A DNA stretch of 64,000 nucleotides from an uncultured Sulfurovum sp. (GCA_902727935.1 CACVAX010000039.1:1-64000); one strand, 5' to 3'; counted from the first letter of the stretch, positions 7,416 through 18,186 are shown. Translations and numbers: made by a program. Notes: a model not told the origin generated them from the letters alone.

Positions 7416-7991
7416 ATGTTGTTAATTGTAGGACTTGGTAATCCAGGCAAACAATATGAAAATACACGGCATAATATCGGTTTCAAAGTCATAGACAAAC
7501 TGGTCGCTGACTTTGGAGCTAATGACATCTCCAAAAATGCTTTTCGAGGTGAACTTTTTAAATCTCCCAATCTTTTACTTTTAAAACCCACAACCTATAT
7601 GAATTTATCAGGTGAGTCTGTACAAGCTGTCAAAAATTTTTATAAAATTGAATTAGAAGATATTATTGTGATTCATGATGACATAGATTTACCTTTTTCG
7701 GCACTGCGTTTCAAAACAGGTGGGGGTCACGGTGGTCACAATGGTTTACGTTCTATAGATGCTATGGTTGGTAAAGAATATACGCGTGTGCGTATGGGTG
7801 TTGATAAACCGATACATAAATCACAAGTAGCTGACTATGTGTTACATGATTTTTCAGAAGATGAATATAAAGTGTTAACAGCATGGATTAGCCACACAAC
7901 AGAGGCTATTAAAGAGCTTAAAAAAAGTACTTTAGAGTTAGTAAAATCAAAATATTCACTTAAATTTTTTCAGCCCAAAACAATGGAATAG
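7416..7991 (+). CDS. pth: peptidyl-tRNA hydrolase
   Basis: The 191-residue enzyme releases tRNA from peptidyl-tRNA that has dropped off ribosomes. It shows all the diagnostic motifs: LIVGLGNPGKQYENTRHNIGF with the catalytic histidine in RHN, KPTTYMNLSG, VIHDDIDLP and GGGHGGHNGL. Length is normal for the family. It follows rplY after 15 bases and precedes the permease gene by 5 bases, so the three are probably cotranscribed. Confidence 0.97.
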   Translation: MLLIVGLGNPGKQYENTRHNIGFKVIDKLVADFGANDISKNAFRGELFKSPNLLLLKPTTYMNLSGESVQAVKNFYKIELEDIIVIHDDIDLPFSALRFKTGGGHGGHNGLRSIDAMVGKEYTRVRMGVDKPIHKSQVADYVLHDFSEDEYKVLTAWISHTTEAIKELKKSTLELVKSKYSLKFFQPKTME

Positions 7992-7996
7992 TTCAG

Positions 7997-9052
7997 ATGC
8001 TTTTTAAATATGTTGCTTATCACTATTTAAAAAATATGTTAATTATTCTTTTTGGTCTTTCAGGACTTTTTGCAGGGTTAGATTTTCTGATGAATGCCTC
8101 TTCTTTACCTTCTTTTAATATACGTGTTTTATATGCTTTTTTTAAGTGGCAAGAAGCATTGGCTTTACTCTTTCCCCTTGCCATAGTATTTGGTGGAATT
8201 TGGACAAAAATTTCGTTTATTAAATTAAATGCACTTTCAGCCATGTATGCTTTAGGTGTTACAAGAAAAGAACTTTTTAAACCTTTTCTTGCCATTGGCT
8301 TATTAACGTATATGCTCTTTGTGGGACTGTTTTTTAGCTCTTTTGCTACAGCTAGAGATTCAGCGAGTCAACTTTTTTCTAACTCTTATGATGTGAGTAA
8401 AACCAATGATTTATTTTTTAAATATAATGACAGCTTTGTTTATATAGGGGCCTTGATTCCTAATAAATATAAGATGGAAAACGTAACAATTTTTAAAATG
8501 AAAAACAATGAAGTGCTAGAGACCTTTTCTTCTAAAGAAGCATGGTACAATATTCATGAATGGGTGGCTACGAATGCTGTTAAAAAAACAATTGTTAAGG
8601 ATGAAAATGGGCATAGACGTTTAAAAGTAGAAAATTTGATATTACTTAAAACTTTACAGGAGTATCAACCCGAAATATTAAAATCGATTTATGATGGTAA
8701 AGCTTTGACCTTATACGAAAATGTAAAAGCTTTGAATTTATTGGCACATCAAGAGATAGAGACCCATGCTATACGTGCTGAAATATATGGAAAAGTTATT
8801 ATGCCACTCTTTTCCATTGCTTTGTTGATGATTTTGTTGTTTACTTTTCCTTTCCATGCTCGATACATGAATATTGCCATGACAACGACCAAAGCCATTG
8901 GGGGTACTTTGTTTGTATGGGGTATTTTATTCTCTTTACAAAGTATGGGAAAGAATGGTACACTCAATCCAGAACTTGCCATTATTTTACCCATTGTACT
9001 GCTATGGGTCTATGCTCTTTATTCACTTGGTAAATCACAACAAAGAATATAA
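7997..9052 (+). CDS. LptF/LptG (YjgP/YjgQ) family permease
   Basis: The 351-residue inner-membrane protein has two N-terminal membrane segments, a third around residues 95-115, a periplasmic domain from about 120 to 255, and three C-terminal membrane segments, which is the LptF/LptG layout. These permeases form the LptB2FG transporter that extracts lipopolysaccharide from the inner membrane. C. jejuni has an orthologous permease at the same position between pth and lysA. Which of LptF or LptG it represents cannot be decided from this sequence alone. Confidence 0.88.
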   Translation: MLFKYVAYHYLKNMLIILFGLSGLFAGLDFLMNASSLPSFNIRVLYAFFKWQEALALLFPLAIVFGGIWTKISFIKLNALSAMYALGVTRKELFKPFLAIGLLTYMLFVGLFFSSFATARDSASQLFSNSYDVSKTNDLFFKYNDSFVYIGALIPNKYKMENVTIFKMKNNEVLETFSSKEAWYNIHEWVATNAVKKTIVKDENGHRRLKVENLILLKTLQEYQPEILKSIYDGKALTLYENVKALNLLAHQEIETHAIRAEIYGKVIMPLFSIALLMILLFTFPFHARYMNIAMTTTKAIGGTLFVWGILFSLQSMGKNGTLNPELAIILPIVLLWVYALYSLGKSQQRI

Positions 9053-9086
9053 AGTACGCATCATCCATCTATAACATATTTTTAGA

Positions 9087-9092
9087 TAAAAT
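9087..9092 (+). promoter_or_regulatory. putative -10 box for lysA operon
   Basis: TAAAAT in the context TTTAGATAAAATCGCC, 29 bases before lysA. This matches the -10 form common in Campylobacterota, and a 69-base gap separates the permease stop from lysA. Confidence 0.45.
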
Positions 9093-9121
9093 CGCCACAA
9101 TTATAATAATGGGATTTACTT

Positions 9122-10342
9122 ATGAGCGTAGATATTCAAACTTTAGTAGAAAAATATAATACACCACTTTATGTGTATGATTTTAATAATATTACAAACC
9201 GATATGATGAGTTAAAAGATGCTTTTGGTGGCAAAAAATCTTTGGTAGCCTATGCTGTTAAGTCAAACTCAAACTTGGCTGTTATTCGGCATTTAGCCAA
9301 TCTTGGTGCTGGTGCTGACTGTGTAAGCATTGGAGAAGTAAGACGGGCTTTACAAGCTGGGGTTAAAAAATATAAGATTATTTTCTCTGGTGTGGGTAAA
9401 AAAGATTCTGAAATTAGAGAAGCTTTAGAAGAAGAGATTTTATTGATTAATCTGGAAAGTGAAGCAGAGATGAAACGTGTGGAGATGATAGCCAAAGAGC
9501 TAAATATTGAGGCTAGAATTTCCATTAGGGTTAATCCAAATGTTGACCCAAAAACTCATCCGTATATTTCGACTGGTTTACATGAAAATAAGTTTGGGGT
9601 CAGTTTAGATTCGGCAAAACGGATGTATATTTATGCTAAAAAATCTGATAACTTAAGTCCAGTAGGGATTCACTTTCATATTGGTTCTCAATTAACAGAG
9701 TTAGCACCCATTAGAGAAGCTTGTGGAATAGTAGCTGATTTAGTACGTTCTTTGGATGCCATTGGTATTGATATTAAATTTTTTGATGTGGGTGGAGGAA
9801 TTGGGGTTGTTTATGACAATGAAGTAACGATTGCTCCAGCTGATTATGCAGCAGCAATTTTGAGTCAAATTAAAGGGCTTGATGTCACTATCTTATCAGA
9901 ACCTGGACGTTATATGATGGCAAATTCAGGAATTTTTTTGACCAAAGTATTGTATGAAAAAGTAAATGGTGACAAGCGTTTTGTGATTGTTGATGGAGCC
10001 ATGAATGATTTGCTTCGTCCAAGTCTTTACAATGCTTATCATAAAATTGAAGCTGTACAAAAAGAGGGTGAAAAATCAAAAGCTGATATTGTAGGCCCTG
10101 TTTGTGAAAGTGGTGACTTTTTAGGTAAAGATGTACTACTTCCTCTTATGGAACATAATGATATTTTAGTCGTACATTCAGCAGGTGCATATGGTTTTAC
10201 GATGTCTAGTAATTATAATACGCGTGGACGTGCAGCAGAAGTGGCTGTGTTCGATGGCGAAGCCCATTTAATTCGTGAACGTGAAACATTTGAAGACCAA
10301 ATAAGACTTGAAGCATCATGTGATACAAGTTGGCAAAATTAA
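9122..10342 (+). CDS. lysA: diaminopimelate decarboxylase
   Basis: The enzyme decarboxylates meso-diaminopimelate to lysine, the last step of the pathway, using pyridoxal phosphate. The 406-residue sequence has YAVKSNSN, with the PLP-binding lysine, HIGSQ, GGGIGV, the EPGRYM motif and the C-terminal GPVCESGD and GAYGFTMSSNYN that define the active site at the dimer interface. Length is typical. The pheA gene follows after 12 bases, as in other Campylobacterota, so an amino-acid biosynthesis operon is likely. Confidence 0.97.
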   Translation: MSVDIQTLVEKYNTPLYVYDFNNITNRYDELKDAFGGKKSLVAYAVKSNSNLAVIRHLANLGAGADCVSIGEVRRALQAGVKKYKIIFSGVGKKDSEIREALEEEILLINLESEAEMKRVEMIAKELNIEARISIRVNPNVDPKTHPYISTGLHENKFGVSLDSAKRMYIYAKKSDNLSPVGIHFHIGSQLTELAPIREACGIVADLVRSLDAIGIDIKFFDVGGGIGVVYDNEVTIAPADYAAAILSQIKGLDVTILSEPGRYMMANSGIFLTKVLYEKVNGDKRFVIVDGAMNDLLRPSLYNAYHKIEAVQKEGEKSKADIVGPVCESGDFLGKDVLLPLMEHNDILVVHSAGAYGFTMSSNYNTRGRAAEVAVFDGEAHLIRERETFEDQIRLEASCDTSWQN

Positions 10343-10354
10343 AGGATAAAAGAG

Positions 10355-11413
10355 ATGAACTTAGATGAACTGCGTGTTGAAATTGACAGTATTGACAATC
10401 AGCTGTTGGCGTTATACAACAAACGTATGGAATACGTTCATCAAGTCGGTGAACTTAAAAATACCACAGGTGCACCAATTTATCGACCTGAAAGAGAACA
10501 ATCCATTTTAAATCGTTTAAAAAAACAAAATACGGGTAAATTAACAGATAGTGCAATTGATGCATTGTTTTTAGAGATGTTTGCTGTTGCCCGTAATTTA
10601 GAACGACCAGAAGCCATCGCTTATTTAGGACCAGAAGCGACTTTCACACATCAGGCAGCTGAAATGAAATTTGGAGCCATGAGTGCTTATTTGGCGATGG
10701 ATTCGATTACTTCTGTTTTTAGAGAAGTCAATAAAGGCACAGCAAAGTTTGGGGTGATTCCCATTGAAAACTCATCTAATGGTATTGTTTCAGAAACCAT
10801 TAACTGTTTAAAAGAGTATGATTTAAAAATTATTGCAGAAGTTTTTGTGGGCATACATCATACTTTAGCGACTAAATGCAACACTATTTCAGACATAAAA
10901 AAGATTTATTCAAGAGATATCGCTTTTGATCAATGTTCCATATTTTTAAAGTCTTGTGGTTTGGATGAAGTGGAGTATGTTTTTTTAGATTCAACAGCAA
11001 AAGCAGCTAAAATTGCCATGAAAGAAGAGGGAGCTGCTGCTATTTGTGCTGATGTGGCAGCGAAGATGTATAATCTACCCATTCTATTTGAAAACATTGA
11101 AGATTGTACTGATAATAAAACGCGTTTTTTTATTGTGAGTAACTTTGATAATCTTCCTTCTGGAGATGATAAGACCTCTATGTTGGTACGTCTCTCCAAT
11201 ACCCCTGGGGCATTGGTGGAGTTTTTGAATGATTTTGAGCGTTGTGAAGTGAATTTAACCAAAATTAAATCTCATATTGTAGAGGGTGAATCTATTTTCT
11301 TTATTGAATTCAATGGGCATAAAGATGATTTACATATTGTGAATATTATGGAAAGAAATAAAGATGTTATTAAGATTTTAGGGTCTTATGTTAAAGAAAA
11401 TGATGATATTTAG
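10355..11413 (+). CDS. pheA: bifunctional chorismate mutase/prephenate dehydratase
   Basis: The 352-residue protein makes phenylpyruvate from chorismate. Residues 1 to about 85 are an AroQ chorismate mutase (LRVEIDSIDNQLLALYNKRMEYV). The prephenate dehydratase domain begins at IAYLGPEATFTHQAA and includes PIENSSNGIV and the TRFF segment, and an ACT regulatory domain follows from about residue 270 (SMLVRLSNTPGALVEFLNDF). The ACT domain predicts feedback inhibition by phenylalanine. It lies between lysA and hisC with gaps of 12 and 9 bases. Confidence 0.96.
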   Translation: MNLDELRVEIDSIDNQLLALYNKRMEYVHQVGELKNTTGAPIYRPEREQSILNRLKKQNTGKLTDSAIDALFLEMFAVARNLERPEAIAYLGPEATFTHQAAEMKFGAMSAYLAMDSITSVFREVNKGTAKFGVIPIENSSNGIVSETINCLKEYDLKIIAEVFVGIHHTLATKCNTISDIKKIYSRDIAFDQCSIFLKSCGLDEVEYVFLDSTAKAAKIAMKEEGAAAICADVAAKMYNLPILFENIEDCTDNKTRFFIVSNFDNLPSGDDKTSMLVRLSNTPGALVEFLNDFERCEVNLTKIKSHIVEGESIFFIEFNGHKDDLHIVNIMERNKDVIKILGSYVKENDDI

Positions 11414-11422
11414 AGGTAAAAA

Positions 11423-12517
11423 ATGAAATTTAATGAAGCACTAAAAGATATTAAAAGTTATGAAGCAGGTAAACCAATTGAATTGGTGGTAAGAGAATTT
11501 GGAATAAAAGCCCAAGAGGTCGTTAAGTTGGCTTCCAATGAAAACCCCAAAGGCTGTAGCCCTCAAGTAGCCAAAATTATTGCTGATAATGCACATAAAG
11601 CATTTTTATACCCAGATGATTCGATGTATGAACTCAAAAGTGCTTTGGCATCTAAGTTTTTGGTAGAGAGTGAAAATATTATTATTGGTGCAGGGTCTGA
11701 CCAAGTATTAGAATTTATTTCACGTGCATTATTAACAGCCAATGATTCGGTATTGATGTCACAAGTTACCTTTGCCATGTATGAAATCTATGCAAAGCAA
11801 ATGGGGGCTAAAATCATTAGAACAGCTTCTTATGAGCATAAAGCTGATGAATTTATTGAAGCTTATCATGAGCATAAACCAAAAATCATCTATCTTTGTA
11901 CACCCAACAATCCAACAGGTGATGCAACTTCTAAAGTCGATATCCTTAAAATTATAGAAGCTGTTGACAAAGAGACTTTGGTGGTGGTAGATGGAGCTTA
12001 TATGGAGTATGCATCAGCAAAAGATGAAGCTTATAGCATTAAACCTAATGATTTATTAACCTATTCAAATGTTATTTATTTAGGAACTTTTTCTAAGGCT
12101 TATGGTTTAGGAGGAATGCGTGTGGGTTATGGAATAGCTGATAGTAGATTAATTGCTGAACTTTCAAAAGTTCGTCCTCCTTTTAACATTACCACGCTTT
12201 CTTTAGCAGCAGCCATTGAAGCTTGTAAAGATGAAGGATTTGTAAAAGAATCTATTGACTTGTTTACGCAAGAGATTGTGCGTTATGAAGCGTTTGCCAA
12301 AGAGTATGGTTTTGACTATATTGAAAGTTATACCAATTTTATTACTTATCTTTTTAATGATAATATGAATTCTACTAAAATTGCTGATGCCTTGTTAAAA
12401 GAAGGCGTTATTATTAGAAATTTAGCGTCTTATCAAATGAATGCTATACGTATTACCATCGGAACTAAAGAACAAAATGATAGACTCTTTAAAGTTTTAA
12501 GGAAGGTATTAATATGA
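11423..12517 (+). CDS. hisC: histidinol-phosphate aminotransferase
   Basis: This 364-residue PLP-dependent class I/II aminotransferase converts imidazole-acetol phosphate to histidinol phosphate and often also serves aromatic amino acids. Key features are [22 protein letters not shown] and the PLP-binding lysine in [16 protein letters not shown]. Its stop overlaps the dxs start (ATGA). In C. jejuni and Sulfurimonas fliF, fliG and fliH lie between hisC and dxs; here they are absent. Confidence 0.95.
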   Translation: MKFNEALKDIKSYEAGKPIELVVREFGIKAQEVVKLASNENPKGCSPQVAKIIADNAHKAFLYPDDSMYELKSALASKFLVESENIIIGAGSDQVLEFISRALLTANDSVLMSQVTFAMYEIYAKQMGAKIIRTASYEHKADEFIEAYHEHKPKIIYLCTPNNPTGDATSKVDILKIIEAVDKETLVVVDGAYMEYASAKDEAYSIKPNDLLTYSNVIYLGTFSKAYGLGGMRVGYGIADSRLIAELSKVRPPFNITTLSLAAAIEACKDEGFVKESIDLFTQEIVRYEAFAKEYGFDYIESYTNFITYLFNDNMNSTKIADALLKEGVIIRNLASYQMNAIRITIGTKEQNDRLFKVLRKVLI

Positions 12518-14340
12518 GTAAATTTGGAGATTTAAAGTGTAAAAGCATTGAAGAGTTAGAAGCGATTGCTGATGAGGTTCGAGAAAAAATTTTAGCAACG
12601 GTCAGTAAAAATGGAGGACATTTAAGTTCAACCTTGGGTGCTACGGACATTATTGTTGCGATGCATTCTGTATTTGATGCAAAAGAGAACCCTTTTATTT
12701 TTGATGTTTCACACCAAGCATACGCTCATAAATTGGTGACTAATAGATGGGAAGCGTTCGATACCTTACGTCAGTTTGGAGGAATCTCTGGTTATACAAA
12801 ACCTAAAGAATCGGAGTGTGATTATTATATGGCTGGACACTCTTCAACCTCTATCTCTTTGGCTACAGGGGCTGCTAAAGCCATTGCCTTAAAAGGTGAA
12901 GAGCGTTTTCGTGTTCCTTTAGCTGTCATTGGTGATGGGTCAATGTCGGCTGGAATGGTGTATGAAGCCATGAATGAGTTGGGTGATAGAAAATATCCTG
13001 CGATTATCATTTTAAACGACAATGAGATGAGTATTGCTTCGCCTATTGGGGCTTTGAGTCGTATTTTATCACAAAAGATGGCATCACCTTTTTATCAGAA
13101 ATTTAAAGAAAAAACAAAAGAGATGCTAGAGATGTTACCTGATGGGGCAACTTATTTGGCAAGACGGTTTGAAGAGTCCTTTCATCTTATTACCCCTGGA
13201 ATTTTGTTTGAAGAGTTAGGTTTAGAGTATATTGGCCCAATTGATGGGCATAATATCGAATCACTTGTGGAGACATTAAAGATTGCCAAGCAGATGGAAC
13301 GACCTGTGATTATTCATACCCAAACCACCAAAGGAAAAGGGTATGAAGTGGCAGAAGGTGCTGGTTCTGACAAAGAACATTGGCATGGTGTGGGTGTTTT
13401 TGATGTTGAAACAGGTGTTTCTAAAAAGAAAACAGCCCCTAAAGCCTCAACAGCTATTTTTGCAGAGACTTTAGTAGAGTTGGCTGATAATGATGAGAAG
13501 GTAGTAGGTGTTACAGCAGCCATGCCAAGTGGTACAGGCATGGCTGCTGCTATGGCAAAATATCCTAAGCGTTTTTGGGATGTTGCCATTGCTGAACAAC
13601 ATGCTGTTACCTCCATGGGCCCTTTGGCAAAAGAGGGATTTAAACCTTTTTGTACCCTCTATTCAACTTTTTTACAAAGAGGGTATGACCAACTCATTCA
13701 TGATATCTGTTTAATGAATTTAGGCGTTGCTTTTGCCATTGACAGAGCAGGAATAGTAGGAGAAGATGGGGAGACCCATCAAGGAGTATTTGATATCTCT
13801 TATTTAAGAGCCATTCCTAATATGACCATTTTTGCCCCTTCTTCAAATGCAACCATGAAAGAGGCGATGCTTTTTGCCAAAGATTTTCCAACACCTTGTG
13901 CCTTTAGATATCCAAGAGGAGCATTTAGTTCTGTAGATGAAGATACTACGCCTTTTGAATTAGGTAAATCACGAGAAATCAAACAAGGTGAAGAGATTCT
14001 TTTTATTGGTTATGGAAATGGTGTAGGTAGAGCAGAACAAGTAGCTGAACTTATAGATGCTACTCCTACTATTTTAGATTTAAGGTTTGTAAAGCCTTTA
14101 GATCAGGAAGCGTTATTGAATTTGGCTAAAACACATAAAAAATGGTACATCTTTTCTGATTCGGTAAAAATGGGTGGCGTTGCTTCAGCCATTTTAGAAT
14201 TATTGTCAGAAGAAAAAGTACAAGATATTGAATTGGTTACGTTTGAATATGAAGATAATTTTATTACCCATGGAAATACGAAGTTAGTAGAAGAATCTTT
14301 AGGAATCTTACCTGAGCAAATAGCAGAAAAAATTAATTAA
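12514..14340 (+). CDS. dxs: 1-deoxy-D-xylulose-5-phosphate synthase
   Basis: The thiamine-diphosphate enzyme condenses pyruvate and glyceraldehyde-3-phosphate in the first step of the MEP isoprenoid pathway. The 608-residue sequence has [22 protein letters not shown], the ThDP motif GDGSMSAG...[14 protein letters not shown], the transketolase pyrimidine domain with [16 protein letters not shown], and the C-terminal domain with [10 protein letters not shown]. Some active-site spacing differs slightly from E. coli Dxs, but all landmarks are present. The start overlaps the hisC stop by four bases, implying translational coupling. Confidence 0.95.
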   Translation: MSKFGDLKCKSIEELEAIADEVREKILATVSKNGGHLSSTLGATDIIVAMHSVFDAKENPFIFDVSHQAYAHKLVTNRWEAFDTLRQFGGISGYTKPKESECDYYMAGHSSTSISLATGAAKAIALKGEERFRVPLAVIGDGSMSAGMVYEAMNELGDRKYPAIIILNDNEMSIASPIGALSRILSQKMASPFYQKFKEKTKEMLEMLPDGATYLARRFEESFHLITPGILFEELGLEYIGPIDGHNIESLVETLKIAKQMERPVIIHTQTTKGKGYEVAEGAGSDKEHWHGVGVFDVETGVSKKKTAPKASTAIFAETLVELADNDEKVVGVTAAMPSGTGMAAAMAKYPKRFWDVAIAEQHAVTSMGPLAKEGFKPFCTLYSTFLQRGYDQLIHDICLMNLGVAFAIDRAGIVGEDGETHQGVFDISYLRAIPNMTIFAPSSNATMKEAMLFAKDFPTPCAFRYPRGAFSSVDEDTTPFELGKSREIKQGEEILFIGYGNGVGRAEQVAELIDATPTILDLRFVKPLDQEALLNLAKTHKKWYIFSDSVKMGGVASAILELLSEEKVQDIELVTFEYEDNFITHGNTKLVEESLGILPEQIAEKIN

Positions 14341-14395
14341 AAATATTATTTATTGTGATAAAATTCTACACTAAATTAAAATAAGGAAATGAACA

Positions 14396-15553
14396 ATGGC
14401 AAAAGAGTATATATTTACCTCTGAATCAGTAACAGAAGGTCATCCAGATAAGATGGCAGACCAAGTTTCTGATGCAATTTTAGATTATATTATAGAACGT
14501 GACCCACAAGCGAGAGTGGCTTGTGAGACATTACTCTCTAATGGTTTTTGTATTATAGCTGGTGAGTTAAAAACAAAAGCCTATGCACCCATGCAGGAAA
14601 TAGCACGTGAAGTAGTGCGTGAAATTGGTTATACCAATGCAGCTTTTGGCTTTGATTATCGTGCTGCTGCTGTCCTAAATGGTATTGGGGAGCAGAGTCC
14701 AGACATTAACCAAGGCGTTGATAGGGCTTCTGGTGAAATTGGAGCAGGTGACCAAGGTTTAATGTTTGGTTATGCTTGTAAAGAGACTCCTGAACTGATG
14801 CCTTTACCAATTTCGTTAGCACATAAGATTACAGCTAAATTAGCAGAAGTAAGAAAGAATGGAACAGTCCCTTTTTTAAGACCAGATGGTAAAGCACAAG
14901 TAAGTATTAAATATATTGATGATAAACCAGTTGCTATAGATACCATTGTTGTTTCAACACAACATGATGAAGAGGTATCACAAGAGGTACTAAAAGAAGC
15001 TGTTATGACAGAAGTTATTAAAGCTGTTATCCCTGCTGAACTATTTTCAGATGACATTATTTACCATATTAATCCCACAGGACGCTTTGTTATTGGTGGA
15101 CCTCAAGGAGATGCTGGGTTAACAGGTCGTAAAATTATTGTTGATACGTATGGAGGGTCATGTCCTCATGGTGGAGGTGCTTTTTCTGGAAAAGACCCTA
15201 CCAAAGTGGATCGTTCAGCAGCTTACGCAGCAAGATATGTTGCTAAAAACTTAGTAGCAGCTGGTGTGGCAGAAAAATTGACCATTCAAGTAGCCTATGC
15301 GATTGGTGTGGTGCAACCTGTATCAATTATGGTAGATACGCATGGAACATCTCAATTTGATGAGACAAAAGTTGAAGCCTGTGTAAAAGCTTTGTTTGAC
15401 CTTTCTCCTGCTGGAATCATAAAAGAGCTGGATTTACTTCGTCCAATTTATAGAAAAACAGCAGCTTATGGACATTTTGGTCGTGAAGATCTTGATTTTA
15501 CATGGGAACAAACCAATAGAGTCGAAGATATAAAGAATTATCTGAATGATTAA
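14396..15553 (+). CDS. metK: S-adenosylmethionine synthetase
   Basis: The 385-residue enzyme makes S-adenosylmethionine from methionine and ATP. Signature motifs are [36 protein letters not shown], the [19 protein letters not shown] loop, and [16 protein letters not shown] near the C-terminal half. Length is normal. It has its own likely promoter (GATAAAATTCTA) and an AAGGAAATGAACA ribosome-binding site. It is not part of the ferredoxin-ndk operon that follows 160 bases later. Confidence 0.97.
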   Translation: MAKEYIFTSESVTEGHPDKMADQVSDAILDYIIERDPQARVACETLLSNGFCIIAGELKTKAYAPMQEIAREVVREIGYTNAAFGFDYRAAAVLNGIGEQSPDINQGVDRASGEIGAGDQGLMFGYACKETPELMPLPISLAHKITAKLAEVRKNGTVPFLRPDGKAQVSIKYIDDKPVAIDTIVVSTQHDEEVSQEVLKEAVMTEVIKAVIPAELFSDDIIYHINPTGRFVIGGPQGDAGLTGRKIIVDTYGGSCPHGGGAFSGKDPTKVDRSAAYAARYVAKNLVAAGVAEKLTIQVAYAIGVVQPVSIMVDTHGTSQFDETKVEACVKALFDLSPAGIIKELDLLRPIYRKTAAYGHFGREDLDFTWEQTNRVEDIKNYLND

Positions 15554-15717
15554 AAAGCCTTATATCTTGATTATGCAAATGATTATCAATTTATATAATT
15601 GAATAATATGAATATTTGCTACAATTAGTAGCAAGAAAACGACCCAAAAGTCAGTTATTAAAGAATTTTTTAAACTACTTTGGTTATAGTTTGGTAACTT
15701 AAAATTAAGGAATTAAA

Positions 15718-15993
15718 ATGGCAGTAAAAATTTTAGATACTTGTATCAACTGTGCAGCTTGTATTGACGAATGTCCAACAGAAGCAATTGTAGATGAGGA
15801 TGATAATCCACTAGATGAAGATATTTATTACGTATACGAAGATAAATGTGTTGAGTGTGTAGGTCACTTTGACCAACCAGCCTGTGCTGAAGCTTGTCCA
15901 ACGGATGAGTGTATCGTTTGGGATGAACCAAAAGAAGGTTTAACACTTCACCCAGATAGAGGTGAACCAGGTACAGACGCAGTTGAAGACTAA
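15718..15993 (+). CDS. fdx: 2[4Fe-4S] ferredoxin
   Basis: The 91-residue acidic protein has two four-cysteine cluster motifs, CINCAACIDECP and CVECVGHFDQPACAEACP, the second with the longer spacer of the Alvin-type ferredoxins common in Campylobacterota. It probably carries low-potential electrons to or from pyruvate and 2-oxoglutarate oxidoreductases. It starts after TAAGGAATTAAA and is followed by a strong intrinsic terminator, so it may be a single-gene unit even though ndk-fabH follow as in C. jejuni. Confidence 0.93.
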   Translation: MAVKILDTCINCAACIDECPTEAIVDEDDNPLDEDIYYVYEDKCVECVGHFDQPACAEACPTDECIVWDEPKEGLTLHPDRGEPGTDAVED

Positions 15994-16005
15994 GTCTTAA
16001 CCTTG

Positions 16006-16033
16006 TAAATTATGGCTTTAGAGCCATGATTTA
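16006..16033 (+). terminator. intrinsic terminator after ferredoxin
   Basis: A hairpin TAAAT-T-ATGGCT / AGCCAT-G-ATTTA with a TTAG loop (11 paired bases, one mismatch) is followed by the pyrimidine-rich tail CTTCTTCTTATTTTTCTT, 13 bases after the ferredoxin stop. Confidence 0.8.
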
Positions 16034-16097
16034 CTTCTTCTTATTTTTCTTATAACAATCTTCTTTTAAATAAATCTTTTTTTTAAATTATTTCAGA

Positions 16098-16103
16098 TAT
16101 AAT
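16098..16103 (+). promoter_or_regulatory. putative -10 box for ndk operon
   Basis: TATAAT in CAGATATAATTCC, 67 bases upstream of ndk and downstream of the ferredoxin terminator, which suggests that ndk-DUF177-rpmF-plsX has its own promoter. Confidence 0.55.
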
Positions 16104-16169
16104 TCCATCTCAAAATACTTTAGTAGTGATTGACTTTTAATAAATCACTAAGCTTAATGGAGCAAAATC

Positions 16170-16583
16170 GTGGAACAAACATTATCAATTATTAAACCAG
16201 ATGCAGTAGCTAAAAACGTAGTAGGACAAATTCTCGCTCGATTTGAAGCAGCAAATCTTAAAATTGCAGCGACTAAAAAAATTCAATTAACTCAAGCAGA
16301 TGCTGAAGCGTTTTACGCAATTCATGCTGAAAGACCTTTTTTTAAAGATCTGGTAGCGTTTATGATTTCTGGACCAGTTGTTGTAACGGTACTTGAAGGT
16401 GAAAATGCAATGCAAACAAACAGAGACTTAATGGGTGCTACAAATCCTGCAGAAGCAGAAGCTGGTACAATTAGAGCTGACTTTGCAGAGAGCATTGATG
16501 CTAATGCTGTTCATGGTTCTGATTCAGTTGAGAATGCCGTTAATGAAATTAACTTCTTCTTTGCACAAAGAGAGCTTGTATAA
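16170..16583 (+). CDS. ndk: nucleoside diphosphate kinase
   Basis: The 137-residue enzyme equilibrates nucleoside di- and triphosphates by a ping-pong phosphohistidine mechanism. It begins [19 protein letters not shown] and has [18 protein letters not shown] and the catalytic histidine in NAVHGSDS. The start codon is GTG at 16170 after ATGGAGCAAAATC, where GGAG is the ribosome-binding site. The order ndk-DUF177-rpmF-plsX-fabH is conserved in Campylobacterota. Confidence 0.97.
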   Translation: MEQTLSIIKPDAVAKNVVGQILARFEAANLKIAATKKIQLTQADAEAFYAIHAERPFFKDLVAFMISGPVVVTVLEGENAMQTNRDLMGATNPAEAEAGTIRADFAESIDANAVHGSDSVENAVNEINFFFAQRELV

Positions 16584-16595
16584 GGTTTAAAGGCT

Positions 16596-16970
16596 ATGAA
16601 AATAGTTTTTGATAAAGTTGGTCAGAGTGAGAAACCTTTTGATTTAACCGTTAATGGTGTTAGATTAGAAGGTACTTTGATAAAAAGTGGTTATCATCGC
16701 CTTGCTTTAAAGGGAAACCTTGCAGGTAAAGTTGAACTTGCTTGTGATAGATGTGCTGATGTGTATCATTATGACATGAAATCACCTCTTCATTTGACCT
16801 TGTCTGATGAAGTGATTGAGACTGAAGATGATTTAGATATAATCGAATTTATTGATGGAATTATTGACCTTGAATTTATTGTTCAAAGTGAAATAGCTTC
16901 TATAGAAAATTCATACCATTACTGTAAAAAATGTGATGGAGATGAGTTAGAATTCGAACAAGAATTTTAA
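16596..16970 (+). CDS. YceD/DUF177 family protein
   Basis: The 124-residue protein has the DUF177 pattern: a central LACDRCADVY with a CxxC, an acidic stretch (DDLDIIEFIDGIIDLE), and a C-terminal YCKKCDGDE with a second CxxC. In bacteria and chloroplasts DUF177 proteins are encoded beside rpmF and have been linked to 23S rRNA accumulation. It sits directly before rpmF, as usual. The four cysteines could bind zinc. Confidence 0.88.
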   Translation: MKIVFDKVGQSEKPFDLTVNGVRLEGTLIKSGYHRLALKGNLAGKVELACDRCADVYHYDMKSPLHLTLSDEVIETEDDLDIIEFIDGIIDLEFIVQSEIASIENSYHYCKKCDGDELEFEQEF

Positions 16971-17005
16971 AAACCTATATTTAAAAAAACACAAAGGAAT
17001 TAATT

Positions 17006-17167
17006 ATGGCAGTACCTAAAAGACGTGTCTCTAAAACAAGAGCAGCAAAGAGAAGAACACACTACAAATTAACATTACCAAGACCTGTAAAAGATGCAGA
17101 TGGTACATGGAGAATGCCTCACCACATGAATATGACAACTGGTGAATATAATACGACAAAAGCTTAA
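17006..17167 (+). CDS. rpmF: 50S ribosomal protein L32
   Basis: This 53-residue ORF is below the ORF-track cut-off. It reads [21 protein letters not shown] and ends with a polar [13 protein letters not shown] tail, the standard L32 sequence of Campylobacterota. ATG 17006 follows AAAGGAATTAATT. It lies between DUF177 and plsX in the conserved order; the gap to plsX is 14 bases. The C-terminal zinc-binding cysteines present in some L32 proteins are absent here. Confidence 0.96.
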   Translation: MAVPKRRVSKTRAAKRRTHYKLTLPRPVKDADGTWRMPHHMNMTTGEYNTTKA

Positions 17168-17181
17168 GTAAGTAGTTCTAT

Positions 17182-18186
17182 ATGATTAGAATTGCTATTG
17201 ATGCAATGGGTGGGGACTTCGGTCCTGAACCTATCATCGAAGGTGTTGTTGATGCACTTGATGAAAAAAAATTCTTACCTATTCTTGTAGGTAATAAAGA
17301 CGCAATACTCTCTTACCTCCCTCAATATTACATTGATAAAGTTGAAATTGTAGAAAGCACTGATGTGATTCAAATGAGTGATTCTGCAACAGATGCACAT
17401 AAGCGAAAAGAATCTTCTATTTATATGGCAGCTGAATTGGTACGTGATAAAAAAGCAGATGCTTTGGTTTCAGCTGGACACTCTGGTGCAACTATGGCTG
17501 TATCACTTTTACGTATTGGTCGTATTAAAGGTATTGCAAGACCAGCCTTAGCAACACTTATGCCTAGTACTACAGATTCAAAAACTTTAGTCTTAGATGT
17601 AGGTGCTGTAACCGATTGTAAACCTCAAAACCTTTTTGAATTTGGAGCTATGGGTGAAGTTTATGCCAAGTATGTTTTAGGAATTAATAACCCAAGAGTG
17701 GGATTATTGGCGAACGGTTCAGAAGATAATAAAGGTAATGAACTGACAAAAGCTACTTTTCCTTTGTTACAAGTACTCAATGGATTTATTGGCAATATTG
17801 AAGGAAAAGATATTTTCAATGGAAAAGTCGATGTGGTTGTTTGTGATGGTTTTACAGGAAACATTTTACTTAAAACAAGTGAAGGGGTTGTTTCGGCTGT
17901 TTTTGATTTGATGAAACAGCATATCCGTAAATCATTACCAGCAAAAATTGGGGCTTTAATGATGAAAAAGAAAGTTTTTATCAAAATGAAAAAACAAGTT
18001 GATAAAGATGAGTATGGTGGAGCACCTTTACTTGGAATCAATGGTTGTTCTATTATTTCACATGGTGCTTCTAATGCTAAAGCCATTAAAAACGCGATTT
18101 TTCAAGCCATTAGATACAGTGAATCTGATATTAATGAAACCATTGCAAAAGTACTTAAAGAAAAAAGTTCTGAGTCAACCCTTTAA
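17182..18186 (+). CDS. plsX: phosphate acyltransferase PlsX
   Basis: The 334-residue peripheral membrane enzyme converts acyl-ACP to acyl-phosphate for phospholipid synthesis. It begins [20 protein letters not shown] and contains [38 protein letters not shown], and [17 protein letters not shown], all PlsX landmarks. It stands between rpmF and fabH as expected. Its stop codon lies inside a hairpin that may terminate the operon. Confidence 0.97.
   Translation: MIRIAIDAMGGDFGPEPIIEGVVDALDEKKFLPILVGNKDAILSYLPQYYIDKVEIVESTDVIQMSDSATDAHKRKESSIYMAAELVRDKKADALVSAGHSGATMAVSLLRIGRIKGIARPALATLMPSTTDSKTLVLDVGAVTDCKPQNLFEFGAMGEVYAKYVLGINNPRVGLLANGSEDNKGNELTKATFPLLQVLNGFIGNIEGKDIFNGKVDVVVCDGFTGNILLKTSEGVVSAVFDLMKQHIRKSLPAKIGALMMKKKVFIKMKKQVDKDEYGGAPLLGINGCSIISHGASNAKAIKNAIFQAIRYSESDINETIAKVLKEKSSESTL

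Noticed and set aside
15575-15610. Fur box upstream of the ferredoxin gene (AATGATTATCAATTTATATAATTGAATAAT)
   Set aside because: Only part of the 19-bp consensus is met in a very AT-rich region; not reported as a site.
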